DNA of 64,000 bases from Brevibacillus migulae (GCF_004521915.1 NZ_SDKD01000008.1:33000-96999), one strand, 5' to 3'; positions 37,086 to 48,320 are shown, counted from the stretch's first letter. Numbers and translations are program-made. The notes: a model not told the origin generated them from the letters alone.

Positions 37086-38819
37086 ATGATTCTTGAAATC
37101 GCCGAATTGGATGGGAAACATGGCATGCCAAACCTTGGTTTTGGAGAAGAGTTGTCAGGATCCGAAACATTGCTTCGCAGTCTGATTCTTGAAGGCGTCG
37201 AGTATGTGTTCGGTTATCCTGGGGGAGCGGTACTCCCAATTTACGATTCCTTGTATTCAAGCATGTTGAAGCATGTGCTGTCGCGGCATGAGCAGGGAGC
37301 GATTCATGCGGCCGACGGTTACGCGCGGGCTACCGGCAAGGCAGGGGTGGTCATTGCGACTTCCGGTCCGGGAGCGACAAATCTCGTGACAGGCATTGCC
37401 ACCGCTCAAATGGATTCCGTTCCGCTGGTGTGCATTACCGGCAACGTATTCCAGTCTTTGATCGGAACAGATGCCTTCCAAGAGGCAAATATTACGGGAA
37501 TTACGATTCCGATTACCAAGCACAACTATTTTGTGCGGGATGTACGCGATCTTCCCCGCATTATCAAGGAAGCCTTCTACATCGCGACCACAGGCAGACC
37601 GGGTCCGGTGTTGATCGATATACCAAAGGATGTAAGCAATGCCAAGGCGCCTTTCTACTATCCGCAAAGTGTGGAGATCCGGGGATATCAGGACAGCTTG
37701 ATTCCTTCCGACGACGATGTGGAACGCTTTATCGGAGCGATCCAGCATGCGAAAAGACCCGTGATCATGGCTGGCGGCGGCATCATCAGTGCAGGCGCTC
37801 ATCAAGAATTGTTAGAATTTGCTGAGAAAACACGCATTCCCGTGATCAACACGTTTATGGGGTTGGGCGGTTTCCCCGGTGTTCACGAATTAGCGCTTGG
37901 GATGCCCGGCATGCATGGCAGCTACACGGCGAACCACGCACTCCTGGAGGCTGATTGTGTCATTGCGTTGGGCGCACGCTTCGATGACCGGATTACGATG
38001 GGGCGGACAAAAGAATTCGCGCCAAAAGCACGAAAAGTCCATGTCGATATCGATCCGGCTGAATTGGGCAAAAACGTATCGACTGCGGTCATGGTCGCGG
38101 GCGATGTGAAAAGCACCTTGCAAAAAGCGCTGCCGCTCGCGCAAGCCTGCGATACAGCGGATTGGCTGAAGCAGCTGGATGCGTGGAAGCAAGCCTATCC
38201 ATATACGTATCAAAAAGGAGCGGAGCTGAAGCCGCAGGAAGTCATCGAAATGCTGTTTGAGACGACACAGGGTGAAGCGATCGTGACCACGGACGTCGGT
38301 CAGCATCAGATGTGGGTGGCGCAATATTACAAATTCAAGCATGCCCGTTCCCTGATCTCCTCCGGCGGCTTGGGCACGATGGGCTTCGGCTTCCCGGCAG
38401 CGATTGGAGCGAAAGTCGCGCATCCGGATCGTACGGTGATTGCAGTAGTAGGCGATGGCGGTTTTCAAATGACCAATCAGGAGCTGGCGATCGTCAACCA
38501 GTATAACATTCCGGTGAAGGTGGTCATCCTGAACAACCAATGCTTAGGCATGGTTCGCCAATGGCAGGAGACGTTCTACGATTCACGCTACAGCCAGATC
38601 GACCTGACTTGCAGCCCAGATTTCGTCAAGCTGGCGGAAGCCTACGGGGTAAAAGGCATGAGGGCCACTACTTCCGAGGAAGCAAAAGCAGTCTGGGCAG
38701 AAGCGCTTGCTTACGATGGCCCGGTAGTCATCGACTTCCGTGTAGCCAACATGGAAAACGTCTGGCCGATGGTAGCGCCTGGAGATACATTGGACCAAAT
38801 GGTAATGGGGGATGAGTGA
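37086..38819 (+). CDS. ilvB: Acetolactate synthase large subunit
   Basis: TPP enzyme making acetolactate and acetohydroxybutyrate, the first common step to branched-chain amino acids. The 577-residue protein has the N-terminal TPP domain (GVEYVFGYPGGAVLPIYDSLY, catalytic Glu in SRHEQGAIHAADGYARA), central FAD-type domain, and C-terminal GDGGFQMTNQELAIV...NNQCLGMVRQWQ, which binds diphosphate and Mg. ATG 37086 follows GGAGGAG; longer frames extend into the T-box and are not used. Its end overlaps the ilvN start. Confidence 0.95.
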   Translation: MILEIAELDGKHGMPNLGFGEELSGSETLLRSLILEGVEYVFGYPGGAVLPIYDSLYSSMLKHVLSRHEQGAIHAADGYARATGKAGVVIATSGPGATNLVTGIATAQMDSVPLVCITGNVFQSLIGTDAFQEANITGITIPITKHNYFVRDVRDLPRIIKEAFYIATTGRPGPVLIDIPKDVSNAKAPFYYPQSVEIRGYQDSLIPSDDDVERFIGAIQHAKRPVIMAGGGIISAGAHQELLEFAEKTRIPVINTFMGLGGFPGVHELALGMPGMHGSYTANHALLEADCVIALGARFDDRITMGRTKEFAPKARKVHVDIDPAELGKNVSTAVMVAGDVKSTLQKALPLAQACDTADWLKQLDAWKQAYPYTYQKGAELKPQEVIEMLFETTQGEAIVTTDVGQHQMWVAQYYKFKHARSLISSGGLGTMGFGFPAAIGAKVAHPDRTVIAVVGDGGFQMTNQELAIVNQYNIPVKVVILNNQCLGMVRQWQETFYDSRYSQIDLTCSPDFVKLAEAYGVKGMRATTSEEAKAVWAEALAYDGPVVIDFRVANMENVWPMVAPGDTLDQMVMGDE

Positions 38820-39321
38820 GATGGAGCGTCATACGATCGCAGTGTTGGTCAACGACTGTCCGGGGGTACTCACCCGTGTTGCCAACCTTTTCGGACAGCG
38901 TGGCTGCAACATTGACAGCATTACAGTAGGCAGCAGTGAAGAAGCGGGACTATCCCGTATGATCATCACGACAAGCGGGGATGATCACCAGATCAATCAG
39001 CTGATGAAGCAATTGCGCAAGCTGATCGATATCATTTCCGTCACGAATCTGAGCAAGGATCCATTTGTCTCCCGCGAGCTTGCCTTGATCAAGGTGAATG
39101 CGACGCCGAGCCAACTGGTGGAACTGAAAAGCATCGTTGAGCCGTTCCGCGCCACCATCGTGGATGTGGGGCCAGCCTCGCTGATCATCCAGGTAACGGG
39201 TGATACGGAGAAAATCGATGCCCTGCTGGTCCTGCTGCAGTCTTACGGCATTCTTGAATTGACCCGCACCGGTTCCATGGCGATGGCGAGAAGCGCTGTC
39301 TCCGCACCTGTGCATGCTTGA
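38812..39321 (+). CDS. ilvN: Acetolactate synthase small subunit
   Basis: Regulatory subunit giving valine feedback control of IlvB. The 169-residue protein has an N-terminal ACT domain (IAVLVNDCPGVLTRVANLFGQRGCNIDSITVG) and a second ACT-like half (ALIKVNATPSQLVELKSIV, VEPFRATIVDVGPASLIIQVTG). ATG 38812 overlaps the ilvB stop by eight bases and is closer to the GGGGG site; ATG 38821 is an alternative. The overlap implies coupled translation with ilvB. Confidence 0.93.
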   Translation: MSEMERHTIAVLVNDCPGVLTRVANLFGQRGCNIDSITVGSSEEAGLSRMIITTSGDDHQINQLMKQLRKLIDIISVTNLSKDPFVSRELALIKVNATPSQLVELKSIVEPFRATIVDVGPASLIIQVTGDTEKIDALLVLLQSYGILELTRTGSMAMARSAVSAPVHA

Positions 39322-39369
39322 TATTGATACCGACCAACTTACGTACCCTGTAAATTGCTTTTTATATAA

Positions 39370-40410
<1,041 letters not shown>

Positions 40411-40459
40411 ACGATAAAAGCAAGAAAAGCATCATCAAATTTTACGGAGGTGGAGAGAA

Positions 40460-41998
40460 ATGCGTACGATCGAAATTTTTGATACAACATTGCGCGATGG
40501 AGAACAATCGCCGGGTGTGAACTTAAGCTTGAATGAAAAGGTGGAGATCGCTCTCCAACTGGAGAAGCTGGGAGTTACACGCATTGAAGCGGGATTTGCT
40601 GCCGCCTCTCCAGGGGACCAGCGTTCTGTGGCAGAAGTGGCTAAAAAAATAAAGCAGGCTACGGTTGTGAGCCTGGCCCGCTCTGTCGAAAGTGATATGG
40701 ATAAGGCCTACGAGGCGCTGCGCCATGCAGAAAGTGCATGTATGCATGTGTTCTTGGCTACTTCTCCGATTCACCGTCAGCACAAGCTGCGGATGAGCAA
40801 GGAGCAGGTGGTGGAAAGGGCGGTTGCAGCAGTCAAATACGCCAAAAAGTATCTGACGGAAGTCGAATTTTCCGCTGAGGACGCAGCTCGTACCGAGATT
40901 GACTTTCTCGCAGAAGTAGTAGAGGCTGCGATCAAAGCCGGTGCTACCATCATCAACATACCGGATACGGTAGGCTATATGACCCCGGTTCAATACGGCA
41001 ACATCTTCCGTGAGCTGCAGGCACGCGTGCCTGGCATTGAAAAGGTAAAGCTCAGCTGCCATTGTCATGACGACTTGGGGATGGCAACAGCCAACAGCTT
41101 GGCAGCCATTGAGGCAGGTGTGACCCAAGTAGAGGGTACGATCAATGGCATTGGCGAGCGCGCCGGCAATACCGCATTGGAAGAGGTTGCGCTGGCGTTG
41201 GAAACGCGCAAGGATTATTACCAGGTAGGCACCAACATCAACCTGAAGGAAATTGCCCGTACCAGCCAGCTGGTCAGCCGTCTCACCGGGATGATCGTCC
41301 CGGGGAACAAGGCGATCGTCGGAGCCAATGCCTATGCGCATGAATCCGGCATTCACCAGGATGGCGTATTGAAAGAAGCCTCTACGTACGAAATCATCCG
41401 TCCGGAATCTGTTGGCTTCAAGTCCAACCTGCTCGTGCTGGGGAAACACTCCGGGCGTCACGCGTTTAAAGATAAGCTGACCGAGCTTGGCTATCATCTG
41501 GACCAAGAAGAAATCGATAAAGCGTTTGTTGCCTTCAAAGAGCTTTGCGATAAAAAGAAAGAGATCAGCGACGAAGATATTTTGGCGCTGGTGGATGCGA
41601 AAATCATCGGTGTACAGGAGACGTATCAATTGGATTCCGTGCAGCTCTCGTACGGTAATCAATCCGTGCCGACCGCAAGCGTACGCCTGCTGCGCGCGGA
41701 CGGGGAGACCTGCGAAGAAGCAGCATGCGGAAACGGCTCGGTCGACTCCATCTACAAGGCCATTGACCGGGCGACGGGAGAAGAAGTCACACTGGTCGAC
41801 TACAAGATTGTTTCGGTTACCCACGGTAAGGATGCGTTGGGCGAAGTCTTTGTACGACTGCAGCAAGGCGATGTCACCGTACAAGGACGCGGAGTGAGCA
41901 CGGACGTTTTGGAGGCGAGCGCCATCGCCTATGTGCGGGCGATCAATAAAATCATTGAGCGCCGGGGAGAGCCTTTAGCCGTCAGCGGCAAGGTATAG
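40460..41998 (+). CDS. leuA: 2-isopropylmalate synthase
   Basis: Condenses acetyl-CoA with 2-oxoisovalerate, the first step to leucine. The 512 residues start with [21 protein letters not shown] (metal/substrate motif of the HMGL-like barrel), followed by [40 protein letters not shown] and [14 protein letters not shown]. The C-terminal regulatory domain (about 390-512) is the usual leucine sensor. ACGGAGGTGGAG precedes ATG 40460. It lies 49 bases after ilvC. Confidence 0.95.
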   Translation: MRTIEIFDTTLRDGEQSPGVNLSLNEKVEIALQLEKLGVTRIEAGFAAASPGDQRSVAEVAKKIKQATVVSLARSVESDMDKAYEALRHAESACMHVFLATSPIHRQHKLRMSKEQVVERAVAAVKYAKKYLTEVEFSAEDAARTEIDFLAEVVEAAIKAGATIINIPDTVGYMTPVQYGNIFRELQARVPGIEKVKLSCHCHDDLGMATANSLAAIEAGVTQVEGTINGIGERAGNTALEEVALALETRKDYYQVGTNINLKEIARTSQLVSRLTGMIVPGNKAIVGANAYAHESGIHQDGVLKEASTYEIIRPESVGFKSNLLVLGKHSGRHAFKDKLTELGYHLDQEEIDKAFVAFKELCDKKKEISDEDILALVDAKIIGVQETYQLDSVQLSYGNQSVPTASVRLLRADGETCEEAACGNGSVDSIYKAIDRATGEEVTLVDYKIVSVTHGKDALGEVFVRLQQGDVTVQGRGVSTDVLEASAIAYVRAINKIIERRGEPLAVSGKV

Positions 41999-42045
41999 AA
42001 GGAAACCTTAAAGCGGTCAACATCTCATATACGGGAGTCGTTCAG

Positions 42046-43146
42046 ATGGAGAAGAAGAAGCAATATACCATTGCGGTTCTGCCAGGCGACGGAATCGGTC
42101 CGGAAATCGTGGCGGAAGCGGTCAAAGTGATTGAACTAGTAGCACGTAAAACGGGTGTCACCATCGATGTGGAATACGGACGCATCGGCGGCATCGCAAT
42201 CGATACAGACGGCACACCTTTGCCGGAACAAACATTGGAGATCACCAAACGTGCCGATGCTGTTCTGCTTGGGGCGGTAGGCGGCCCGAAATGGGACCAG
42301 AATCCGGGCCATCTTCGTCCGGAAGCGGGATTGTTGGGGATTCGCAAGGCGCTTGGTCTGTTTGCGAACCTGCGTCCAGCAACCATGCATGAGAGTCTGG
42401 TAGACGCTTCTTCCCTCAAACCGGAAGCAGTCGCCGGCGTCGATCTGATTGTTGTGCGTGAATTGACGGGCGGCATCTACTTCGGAGAGAAAAAGCGCTA
42501 TACGGCGGCGGATGGCGGAGAAGTAGCGGAAGACTTGCTCATCTACCATGAAGCGGAAATCGAACGGATCCTCCGGGTTTCCTTTGAATTGGCCCGCAAG
42601 CGCAGCAAGCGGCTGGTCTCGGTCGATAAAGCAAACGTGCTTGAAAGCTCTCGTCTCTGGCGGAAAGTGGCGGAGCGCGTAGGAGCTGACTATCCGGACG
42701 TGGAGCTTTCCCATATGCTTGTTGATTCGTGCGCGATGCAGCTGGTGAGAGCTCCGAAGCAGTTCGATGTCATCGTCACGGAAAACATGTTTGGGGATAT
42801 CCTGAGCGATCAGGCAGCCATGTTGACTGGTTCGATTGGCATGCTGGCTTCGGCTAGTCTCGCGGAAGGAAGCTTCGGCTTGTATGAGCCTGTGCATGGG
42901 TCTGCGCCAGACATCGCAGGCAAAGGAATCGCCAATCCGCTGGCAACGATACTGTCGGTAGGCATGATGCTGCGACTGTCACTGGGCTTGGATGAAGCTG
43001 CGGATGCCGTGGAGAAAGCGGTGTGGAGCGTACTGGATGCTGGGCATCGGACGGGTGATATTGCTGCCGATAAGAGTCAGGCGCTTGGAACAGTAGAAAT
43101 GGGCAAACTTGTTCTGGCAGAGCTGGAAAAGTGGGAAACTGCCTGA
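42046..43146 (+). CDS. leuB: 3-isopropylmalate dehydrogenase
   Basis: NAD-dependent oxidative decarboxylation in leucine synthesis. The 366-residue protein starts with [22 protein letters not shown], has the substrate strip [30 protein letters not shown] and the metal site [25 protein letters not shown], then [24 protein letters not shown]. It closes the operon: a strong terminator follows and leuCD, often next in Bacillus, is not in the window. Confidence 0.95.
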   Translation: MEKKKQYTIAVLPGDGIGPEIVAEAVKVIELVARKTGVTIDVEYGRIGGIAIDTDGTPLPEQTLEITKRADAVLLGAVGGPKWDQNPGHLRPEAGLLGIRKALGLFANLRPATMHESLVDASSLKPEAVAGVDLIVVRELTGGIYFGEKKRYTAADGGEVAEDLLIYHEAEIERILRVSFELARKRSKRLVSVDKANVLESSRLWRKVAERVGADYPDVELSHMLVDSCAMQLVRAPKQFDVIVTENMFGDILSDQAAMLTGSIGMLASASLAEGSFGLYEPVHGSAPDIAGKGIANPLATILSVGMMLRLSLGLDEAADAVEKAVWSVLDAGHRTGDIAADKSQALGTVEMGKLVLAELEKWETA

Positions 43147-43160
43147 TTTTTGGATAATGA

Positions 43161-43227
43161 AAAGGGACCACGCTGCAGTGGACGGTGTCGGATAGACATC
43201 TTCCGCCCGCAGCTGTGGTCCCTTTTT
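43161..43227. terminator. Bidirectional terminator between leuB and ktrB
   Basis: AAAGGGACCACGCTGC pairs with GCAGCTGTGGTCCCTTTTT, with T-runs readable both ways. It separates convergent leuB and ktrB. Confidence 0.88.
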
Positions 43228-44578
43228 ATCCAATCATGATTTTTCCTTTCGGGTAGCGATAGTACTCTTTTTTATTCCGCTGCGCCAACGCATACGCGAT
43301 GGTAAGCGGACCGACCCGCCCGGCAAACATCGTGATGGCGATGACCGTCTCGCCTACCGGGGATAAATGAGGAGTTAACCCCATCGAGAGTCCAACCGTT
43401 GCGAAGGCTGATGTCGCTTCAAACAACAGCATCAGAAAATCCGTTCCACTCTCGGTGATGGACAAGATCATGGTTACCAGTATCACGATAAACAATCCGC
43501 TCATGGTCACCGTCAGGGATTTATAGATCATGTGCGGCAAGATCCTTTGCCGGAAGAAAATGACGTCTTCTTTTCCTTTGATCTGCGTCCAGACTGCTCC
43601 GAGCAGAGTCGCGAACGTGGTCGTCTTGATACCGCCTCCGGTAGAACCGGGAGAAGCCCCGATAAACATCAGGAATATCATCAGGAACAACGTAGATTGC
43701 TGCAAATCGGGAATGTTGAGCGTATTGGAACCAGCTGTCCGCGTGGTGACGGATTGATACAAAGACCCAAGGACTTTTCCCATAGCCGATAAGGGCTGCA
43801 ACGTTTTCGGATTGTTGAATTCAAGAATCAAGATGAAGAGGGTCCCCAAGAAGACGAGCAGCGCGCTAGTCGTAAGCACGACCTTGGTATGCAGGGACAA
43901 GCGTCGCACATGGCGGTACTCGTAAAGCTCGCTCATCACCATGAAGCCAATGCCCCCCAGAATGATCAAGCTGCAAACCACCAGATTGACAAGCGGATCA
44001 CCCACATATCCGGTCAAACTGCGGAATTCGCCCATCAAATCAAAACCGGCATTGTTAAAATTCGAAATGGCATGGAAGAAACCGAAATAAAATGCTCTTC
44101 CTACAGGCATATCGAAGGAAAAGCGCAAAGACAGCAGCAGTCCTCCCACCAATTCGATCAAAGCGCTAAAGATCAGGACCATTTTCGTCAGCCGGACAAC
44201 ACCTTCAATCGACAGTTGATTGAATGATTCCTGCAGCAGCAATCGTTCACGCAAGGAGATTTTTTTTCTCATCAGCAGCGCAAATAGTGTGGCGAATGTC
44301 ATAAAGCCCAGCCCGCCAATCTGGATCATGGACAGGATGACGATTTCCCCAAATAAGGTAAAGGTGCTGCCCGTGTCGACCACGACCAATCCGGTCACAC
44401 ATGTGGCTGAAGTCGCCGTGAAAATGGCATCCAGCCAGGGAAGGCCTTGACCGTCCTCTGTGGCTGCAGGTAAATGTAGCAAAATCGAACCGATCAAAAT
44501 AATGGCGGCAAAGCCTAACACCAAAATCTTAGGGGGATTCAATTGGAAAAAGCCAGTACCGTTACGTTTCTTCTCCAT
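43226..44578 (-). CDS. ktrB: KtrB-type potassium uptake membrane subunit
   Basis: Sodium-coupled potassium channel-like transporter of 450 residues with four M1-P-M2 repeats. The first pore loop is FTATSATCVTGLVVVD (about residues 52-67); others are seen at FHAISNFNNAGFDLM, GGASPGSTGGGIKTTTF-like (FIGASPGSTGGGIKTT) and ATSAFATVGLSMGLT. Start 44578 has AGAAGG upstream. Its gating partner of RCK type, ktrA, is about 6 kb away on the other strand. Fourteen bases separate it from the DedA gene upstream in the same direction. Confidence 0.9.
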   Translation of the reverse strand: MEKKRNGTGFFQLNPPKILVLGFAAIILIGSILLHLPAATEDGQGLPWLDAIFTATSATCVTGLVVVDTGSTFTLFGEIVILSMIQIGGLGFMTFATLFALLMRKKISLRERLLLQESFNQLSIEGVVRLTKMVLIFSALIELVGGLLLSLRFSFDMPVGRAFYFGFFHAISNFNNAGFDLMGEFRSLTGYVGDPLVNLVVCSLIILGGIGFMVMSELYEYRHVRRLSLHTKVVLTTSALLVFLGTLFILILEFNNPKTLQPLSAMGKVLGSLYQSVTTRTAGSNTLNIPDLQQSTLFLMIFLMFIGASPGSTGGGIKTTTFATLLGAVWTQIKGKEDVIFFRQRILPHMIYKSLTVTMSGLFIVILVTMILSITESGTDFLMLLFEATSAFATVGLSMGLTPHLSPVGETVIAITMFAGRVGPLTIAYALAQRNKKEYYRYPKGKIMIG

Positions 44579-44592
44579 GAAATGAAAACCTT

Positions 44593-45195
44593 CTATCTTT
44601 TATGTAAGATGTGTTTCAAGAAATATAAGCCTACGAGTATCATGCCCGCGATGACGATTCCTAGTGTGTACTTTTTTACCAAATGAACGATGACGGGCCA
44701 ATTCTCGCCAAGCCAAAAGCCGATCAGCGTCCAAAAGCTGCAGAACAGGACGAAGCCGGCAAAACTGAACAGTAAAAAAATGGGCCAGGACATACCGCCG
44801 ATCCCCGCAATATAAGAGGAAAGCGTACGGACACCGGGGAATAGCCTGCCGAACAGCAGGACGAGCACCCCATAACGGCTGGAAAGGCGGACCGTCTGAT
44901 CGATGGAGCGTACGGAAAGCAGCAAATACTTGCCATAGCGCGTGAGAAGTGAGAGCCCATATCGTTTCCCGAGTGCAAATGCAATCAATGACCCTATTGT
45001 GCTGCCGAGCGAACCTGTGAGGATCGCAGCAGGTAGGAGCAGATGACCGGAGCTGCTCAGATAACCAAAAAAGGCAAGGGTAGCATCACCCGGGAAGGGC
45101 AGACCAATGCCTTCAATCATCATTGCGAGAAAAATGCCCAGATACCCGAGAGACAATACCCATTCCTGGAAAGTCTCCCATACAGCCGTGACCAT
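44593..45195 (-). CDS. DedA-family membrane protein (first copy)
   Basis: A 200-residue DedA/VTT protein: LGYLGIFLAMMIEGIGLPFPGDATLAFFGYLSSSG near residues 15-50, GSTIGSLIAFALGKRYG near 63-79, and FGRLFPGVRTLSSYIAGIGGMSWPIF near 111-136. DedA proteins act in undecaprenyl-phosphate or phospholipid flipping and membrane homeostasis. ATG 45195 with GAGGTGA is chosen over GTG 45207. It likely shares an mRNA with ktrB. Confidence 0.88.
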   Translation of the reverse strand: MVTAVWETFQEWVLSLGYLGIFLAMMIEGIGLPFPGDATLAFFGYLSSSGHLLLPAAILTGSLGSTIGSLIAFALGKRYGLSLLTRYGKYLLLSVRSIDQTVRLSSRYGVLVLLFGRLFPGVRTLSSYIAGIGGMSWPIFLLFSFAGFVLFCSFWTLIGFWLGENWPVIVHLVKKYTLGIVIAGMILVGLYFLKHILHKR

Positions 45196-45262
45196 CTCAA
45201 AAATCACCTCATGCTAGTATACTGGACAACATCGGAAATGAAAACCAATTTTTCACGGGAGA

Positions 45263-45646
45263 TTATGGGCGAGATAGCAGCTCGCGAATCGGGCTCTTCC
45301 ACTCGATTTTTGCTCGGGGATAGTATTGGTGAATGAGCATTTCACATTCGAAGAAATCTTCCTTTTCCAAGCCATTCAGCTTTGCCGGATCCCGCACCCA
45401 AATAAAAATGCGCGTAATGGAAAAGGCGTCATCCGTCATGCCCAGATGCTTTTCTCCTTCAAACATGACACCTTTGTAAGTCAAAAGGAAGTTCTTGCGC
45501 ACGTCATGACGATCGTCGAGGAGGAAGGTACGTTTTTTCTCGTGAGCCGATTCGAGCTTACGCTTCGGATGAACCCAATAACGAATGCTGAAAATGATCA
45601 AACCGAGGATGGCGGCGAAAAACAAAAAGCGAAGGATCAGCACCAC
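45263..45646 (-). CDS. ysdB: YsdB-like protein (sigma-W pathway family)
   Basis: A 127-residue protein with an N-terminal membrane segment (about 3-22), then NPKRKL-like VHPKRKLESAHEKK, DDRHDVRKNFLLTYKGVMFEGEKHLG and FSITRIFIWV. This is the pattern of B. subtilis YsdB, located near rplT-ysdA and linked to the sigma-W response; its biochemical role is unknown. GTG 45646 is the apparent start. Other ysd genes occur about 3.5 kb downstream on the plus strand, so the cluster is partly rearranged here. Confidence 0.7.
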   Translation of the reverse strand: MVLILRFLFFAAILGLIIFSIRYWVHPKRKLESAHEKKRTFLLDDRHDVRKNFLLTYKGVMFEGEKHLGMTDDAFSITRIFIWVRDPAKLNGLEKEDFFECEMLIHQYYPRAKIEWKSPIRELLSRP

Positions 45647-45831
45647 AGCTTTCAGCCCTTTCTGTCAAACGAGACAAAGATTCTGCTATGCTTTTACGTA
45701 AATAGGGGTAATTGGTTTCACTTTGCGGCCTTTATTCAGGCGGAAAGCTGGATTCGCTAGCTATTTGGGTGGTATGATGTGCTAGGAGAGTTATGACTGG
45801 AAAGCGGTTGGCTAGGAAGGATCGATTGCAG

Positions 45832-46338
45832 ATGAGTTCACAAGAGCATAAGGCGCAAGCGCCCGTAATGGTCACATGCATGGTGATCACCGTATCGGAT
45901 ACACGTACGGAGGAGACAGACAAGAGCGGTCAAACCATGAAACAGCATTTGACGGAAGCAGGCCATCGTACGGTCTTATATGAAATTGTCAGGGACGAGC
46001 CTGCAGAAATCACGGCTGCGATTGAAAGAGGCATCCAGCATCCGGATGTACAGGTGATCCTGCTGAATGGCGGAACGGGCATTTCCAAACGAGATACGAC
46101 GTACGAAGCCGTGAAGGCATTGTTGGAAAAAGAGATGCCGGGATTCGGCGAGATTTTCCGCATGTTAAGCTATACAGAAGATATCGGCTCTGCCGCGATC
46201 TTAAGCCGTGCGATTGCCGGTGTGTACCAAGGGAAAGCGATATTTTCCACGCCGGGCTCTACAGGTGCCGTGAAGTTGGCGATGACGAAGCTGATCATCC
46301 CTGAGCTGGGCCATGTGGTCAGAGAGCTTCATAAGTAA
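45832..46338 (+). CDS. moaB: Molybdenum cofactor protein MoaB/MogA family
   Basis: Adenylyltransferase-type molybdopterin protein of 168 residues: VITVSDTRTEETDKSGQTM near 19-37, VILLNGGTGISKRDTTYEAV near 78-97, and IFSTPGSTGAVKLAM near 139-153, the conserved molybdopterin-binding motifs. Start ATG 45832 gives the length of B. subtilis MoaB. ATG 45793 has a better-spaced AGGAG and would add 13 residues. It is isolated from other moa genes, and the next gene starts 34 bases later. Confidence 0.9.
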   Translation: MSSQEHKAQAPVMVTCMVITVSDTRTEETDKSGQTMKQHLTEAGHRTVLYEIVRDEPAEITAAIERGIQHPDVQVILLNGGTGISKRDTTYEAVKALLEKEMPGFGEIFRMLSYTEDIGSAAILSRAIAGVYQGKAIFSTPGSTGAVKLAMTKLIIPELGHVVRELHK

Positions 46339-46372
46339 ATACAACCAGAAGGAAAGATTGGAGTGAACCACC

Positions 46373-48145
46373 ATTAATATTTTGCTGACGACCCTCAATG
46401 CGAAGTATATTCACTCGTCGTTGGCGCTGCGTTATTTGCGCAGCTATGCGAAGCAAGTATACGAGAACGTTGAATTAGTGGAATATACGATCAATGATGT
46501 CATGCTGAATATCGTGTCGGACATATATAAAAGGAAGCCGGATCTTGTCGCTTTTTCTTGTTATATCTGGAACATTCGCGAGACGCTGGATGTCGTGCGC
46601 ACCTTGAAAAAACTTCGCCCCGACCTGCCGATCATTTTGGGAGGGCCAGAGGTTTCCTATGATACAGACGAATGGATGAAAAAACATCCGTATATTGATG
46701 TGATCTCGATCGGTGAAGGTGAAGTGACGTTTCTCGAGCTGTGTCAGGCGTATGAAAAAGCCTTGAAAACCGGAGAACAGCCTGATTTGGCGGGTGTCGC
46801 AGGGATTGCCTACCGCAGCGGGGACTTTGTCCGGTTCTCGAAGCCGCGTGAGCAAATTGAGGATCTCGGCAGCATTCCTTCTCCGTATGAGGACAATTTG
46901 CACGAATTGGACAATCGGGTGGTTTATTTTGAAGCGTCCCGCGGCTGTCCGTTCAAATGCCAATATTGCCTTTCCTCCATTGAAGACGGGGTCCGTTATT
47001 TTCCGCTTGAGCGGGTAAAGCAAGATTTGAAAAGGCTGATCGATCACGGTGTGAAAACGATCAAATTCGTGGATCGAACGTTTAACATCAATAAAAAGTA
47101 CGCTTTGGAGATCTTCCAATTCCTGATCGACAATCATAACGGAACGATTTTCCAATTTGAGATTACCGCAGACATCCTGCGGAGCGATGTCGTGGAATTT
47201 CTGCTGGAAAATGCGCCCCCTGGCATCTTTCGCTTTGAAATCGGCGTTCAGTCCACCAATGACGAGACCAATCGCCTGGTGCAGCGGATTCAACGCTTTG
47301 ACCGGTTGAGCGCAAATGTGACCAGAATCAAAGAGTCGGGCATTATTGCTCAGCATCTGGATTTGATCGCAGGTTTGCCGGAAGAAGATTACGCGTCTTT
47401 TCGCCAAACGTTCAATGATGTTTTCGCCTTGCGTCCGGAAGAACTGCAGCTGGGCTTTCTGAAAATGCTGCGGGGAACAGGTGTGCGTGCCCGTGCCGCG
47501 AACCACGGCTATGTGTACATGGAGGATGCCCCTTATGAAATCCTCGGGAATAATGTACTCAGCTTTGACGACATGCAGCGAATCAAGCGGGTGGAGGACA
47601 TTCTGGAAAAATACTGGAATGCCCATCGGATGGATACGACGCTCGAATGGATTTTTGCCCAAGAAAGCTATGGAACTCCCTTTGACTTCTTCCAGGCATT
47701 TGGCGACTTTTGGGAAAAGCAGGGCTGGAGCAGGCTGGGCCACCAATTGGAGGATCTGTTTACCCGCCTTCGCTTGTATCTGGAAAATGTCAAATCACCT
47801 GATGCCGTTCACGTGGAAAGCTTGATGAAGTTTGATTACCTGCGCAATCAAAAGCATCGCCCGCGCAAAGTATGGTGGGAAGATATTACGGAGAAGCGGG
47901 AAATGCAGGAGATTTACGCTGAGGTGTTTGAACAACGCGAGCGTTTGCGCGATGATTTTGCGGCACATGCAGCGAACGAGAAGGATTATTTTAAACATAC
48001 GATGGTCGCAAGGGTGTCGTTTGATATTGAGCGATGGCTGACTGCAGGTGAAGTGATTCCGGGCGAGTATCATCTGGTCGTGTATTACCCGTACCAGCAA
48101 AATCGGGAAAATACGTTTGCAGTCGTAAAACGAAGGACAGTGTAG
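46373..48145 (+). CDS. B12-binding radical SAM protein, probably initiating at AUU
   Basis: A 590-residue enzyme with an N-terminal cobalamin-binding Rossmann domain (about 1-150, including PIILGGPEVSYD) and a radical SAM barrel with cluster motif SRGCPFKCQYCLSS near residues 190-203. The C-terminal part resembles the DUF4080 group. The substrate is unknown. The natural N-terminus appears to be INILLTTLNAKYIHSSLALRYL. ATT 46373 has GGAGTG at a good distance, whereas TTG 46382 would be too far from it and removes conserved residues. It follows moaB by 34 bases. Confidence 0.8.
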   Translation: MNILLTTLNAKYIHSSLALRYLRSYAKQVYENVELVEYTINDVMLNIVSDIYKRKPDLVAFSCYIWNIRETLDVVRTLKKLRPDLPIILGGPEVSYDTDEWMKKHPYIDVISIGEGEVTFLELCQAYEKALKTGEQPDLAGVAGIAYRSGDFVRFSKPREQIEDLGSIPSPYEDNLHELDNRVVYFEASRGCPFKCQYCLSSIEDGVRYFPLERVKQDLKRLIDHGVKTIKFVDRTFNINKKYALEIFQFLIDNHNGTIFQFEITADILRSDVVEFLLENAPPGIFRFEIGVQSTNDETNRLVQRIQRFDRLSANVTRIKESGIIAQHLDLIAGLPEEDYASFRQTFNDVFALRPEELQLGFLKMLRGTGVRARAANHGYVYMEDAPYEILGNNVLSFDDMQRIKRVEDILEKYWNAHRMDTTLEWIFAQESYGTPFDFFQAFGDFWEKQGWSRLGHQLEDLFTRLRLYLENVKSPDAVHVESLMKFDYLRNQKHRPRKVWWEDITEKREMQEIYAEVFEQRERLRDDFAAHAANEKDYFKHTMVARVSFDIERWLTAGEVIPGEYHLVVYYPYQQNRENTFAVVKRRTV

Positions 48146-48157
48146 GCCACTTCATCC

Positions 48158-48298
48158 AAGATCTTTTCTTGTAAACACGGTTGTTCTATCGCACAATAAG
48201 ACAAGTAACCTTTACGTATCCTAATACGTATAAAAGAAAAGGTCTTACGAACATACCTGTCCGATTTGCGATCATGCAGCAGTTGTCATTCGCATCGG
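48158..48298 (+). promoter_or_regulatory. Structured leader upstream of a DedA gene
   Basis: Outer stem AAGATCTTTTCTT (48158-48170) with AAGAAAAGGTCTT (48234-48246), twelve Watson-Crick pairs and one G-U. Inside is a perfect hairpin TACGTAT-CCTA-ATACGTA (48213-48230). A further stem, CCGAT(TT)GCGA (48261-48271) with TCGCATCGG (48290-48298), follows. No riboswitch class I know fits. No T-tail is present. Confidence 0.5.
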
Positions 48299-48320
48299 AA
48301 GCACTTAGGAGATACTCTCG

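Noticed and set aside
40523..41884. 453-codon frame antisense to leuA
   Set aside because: Opposite-strand shadow; LeuA on the plus strand is complete.
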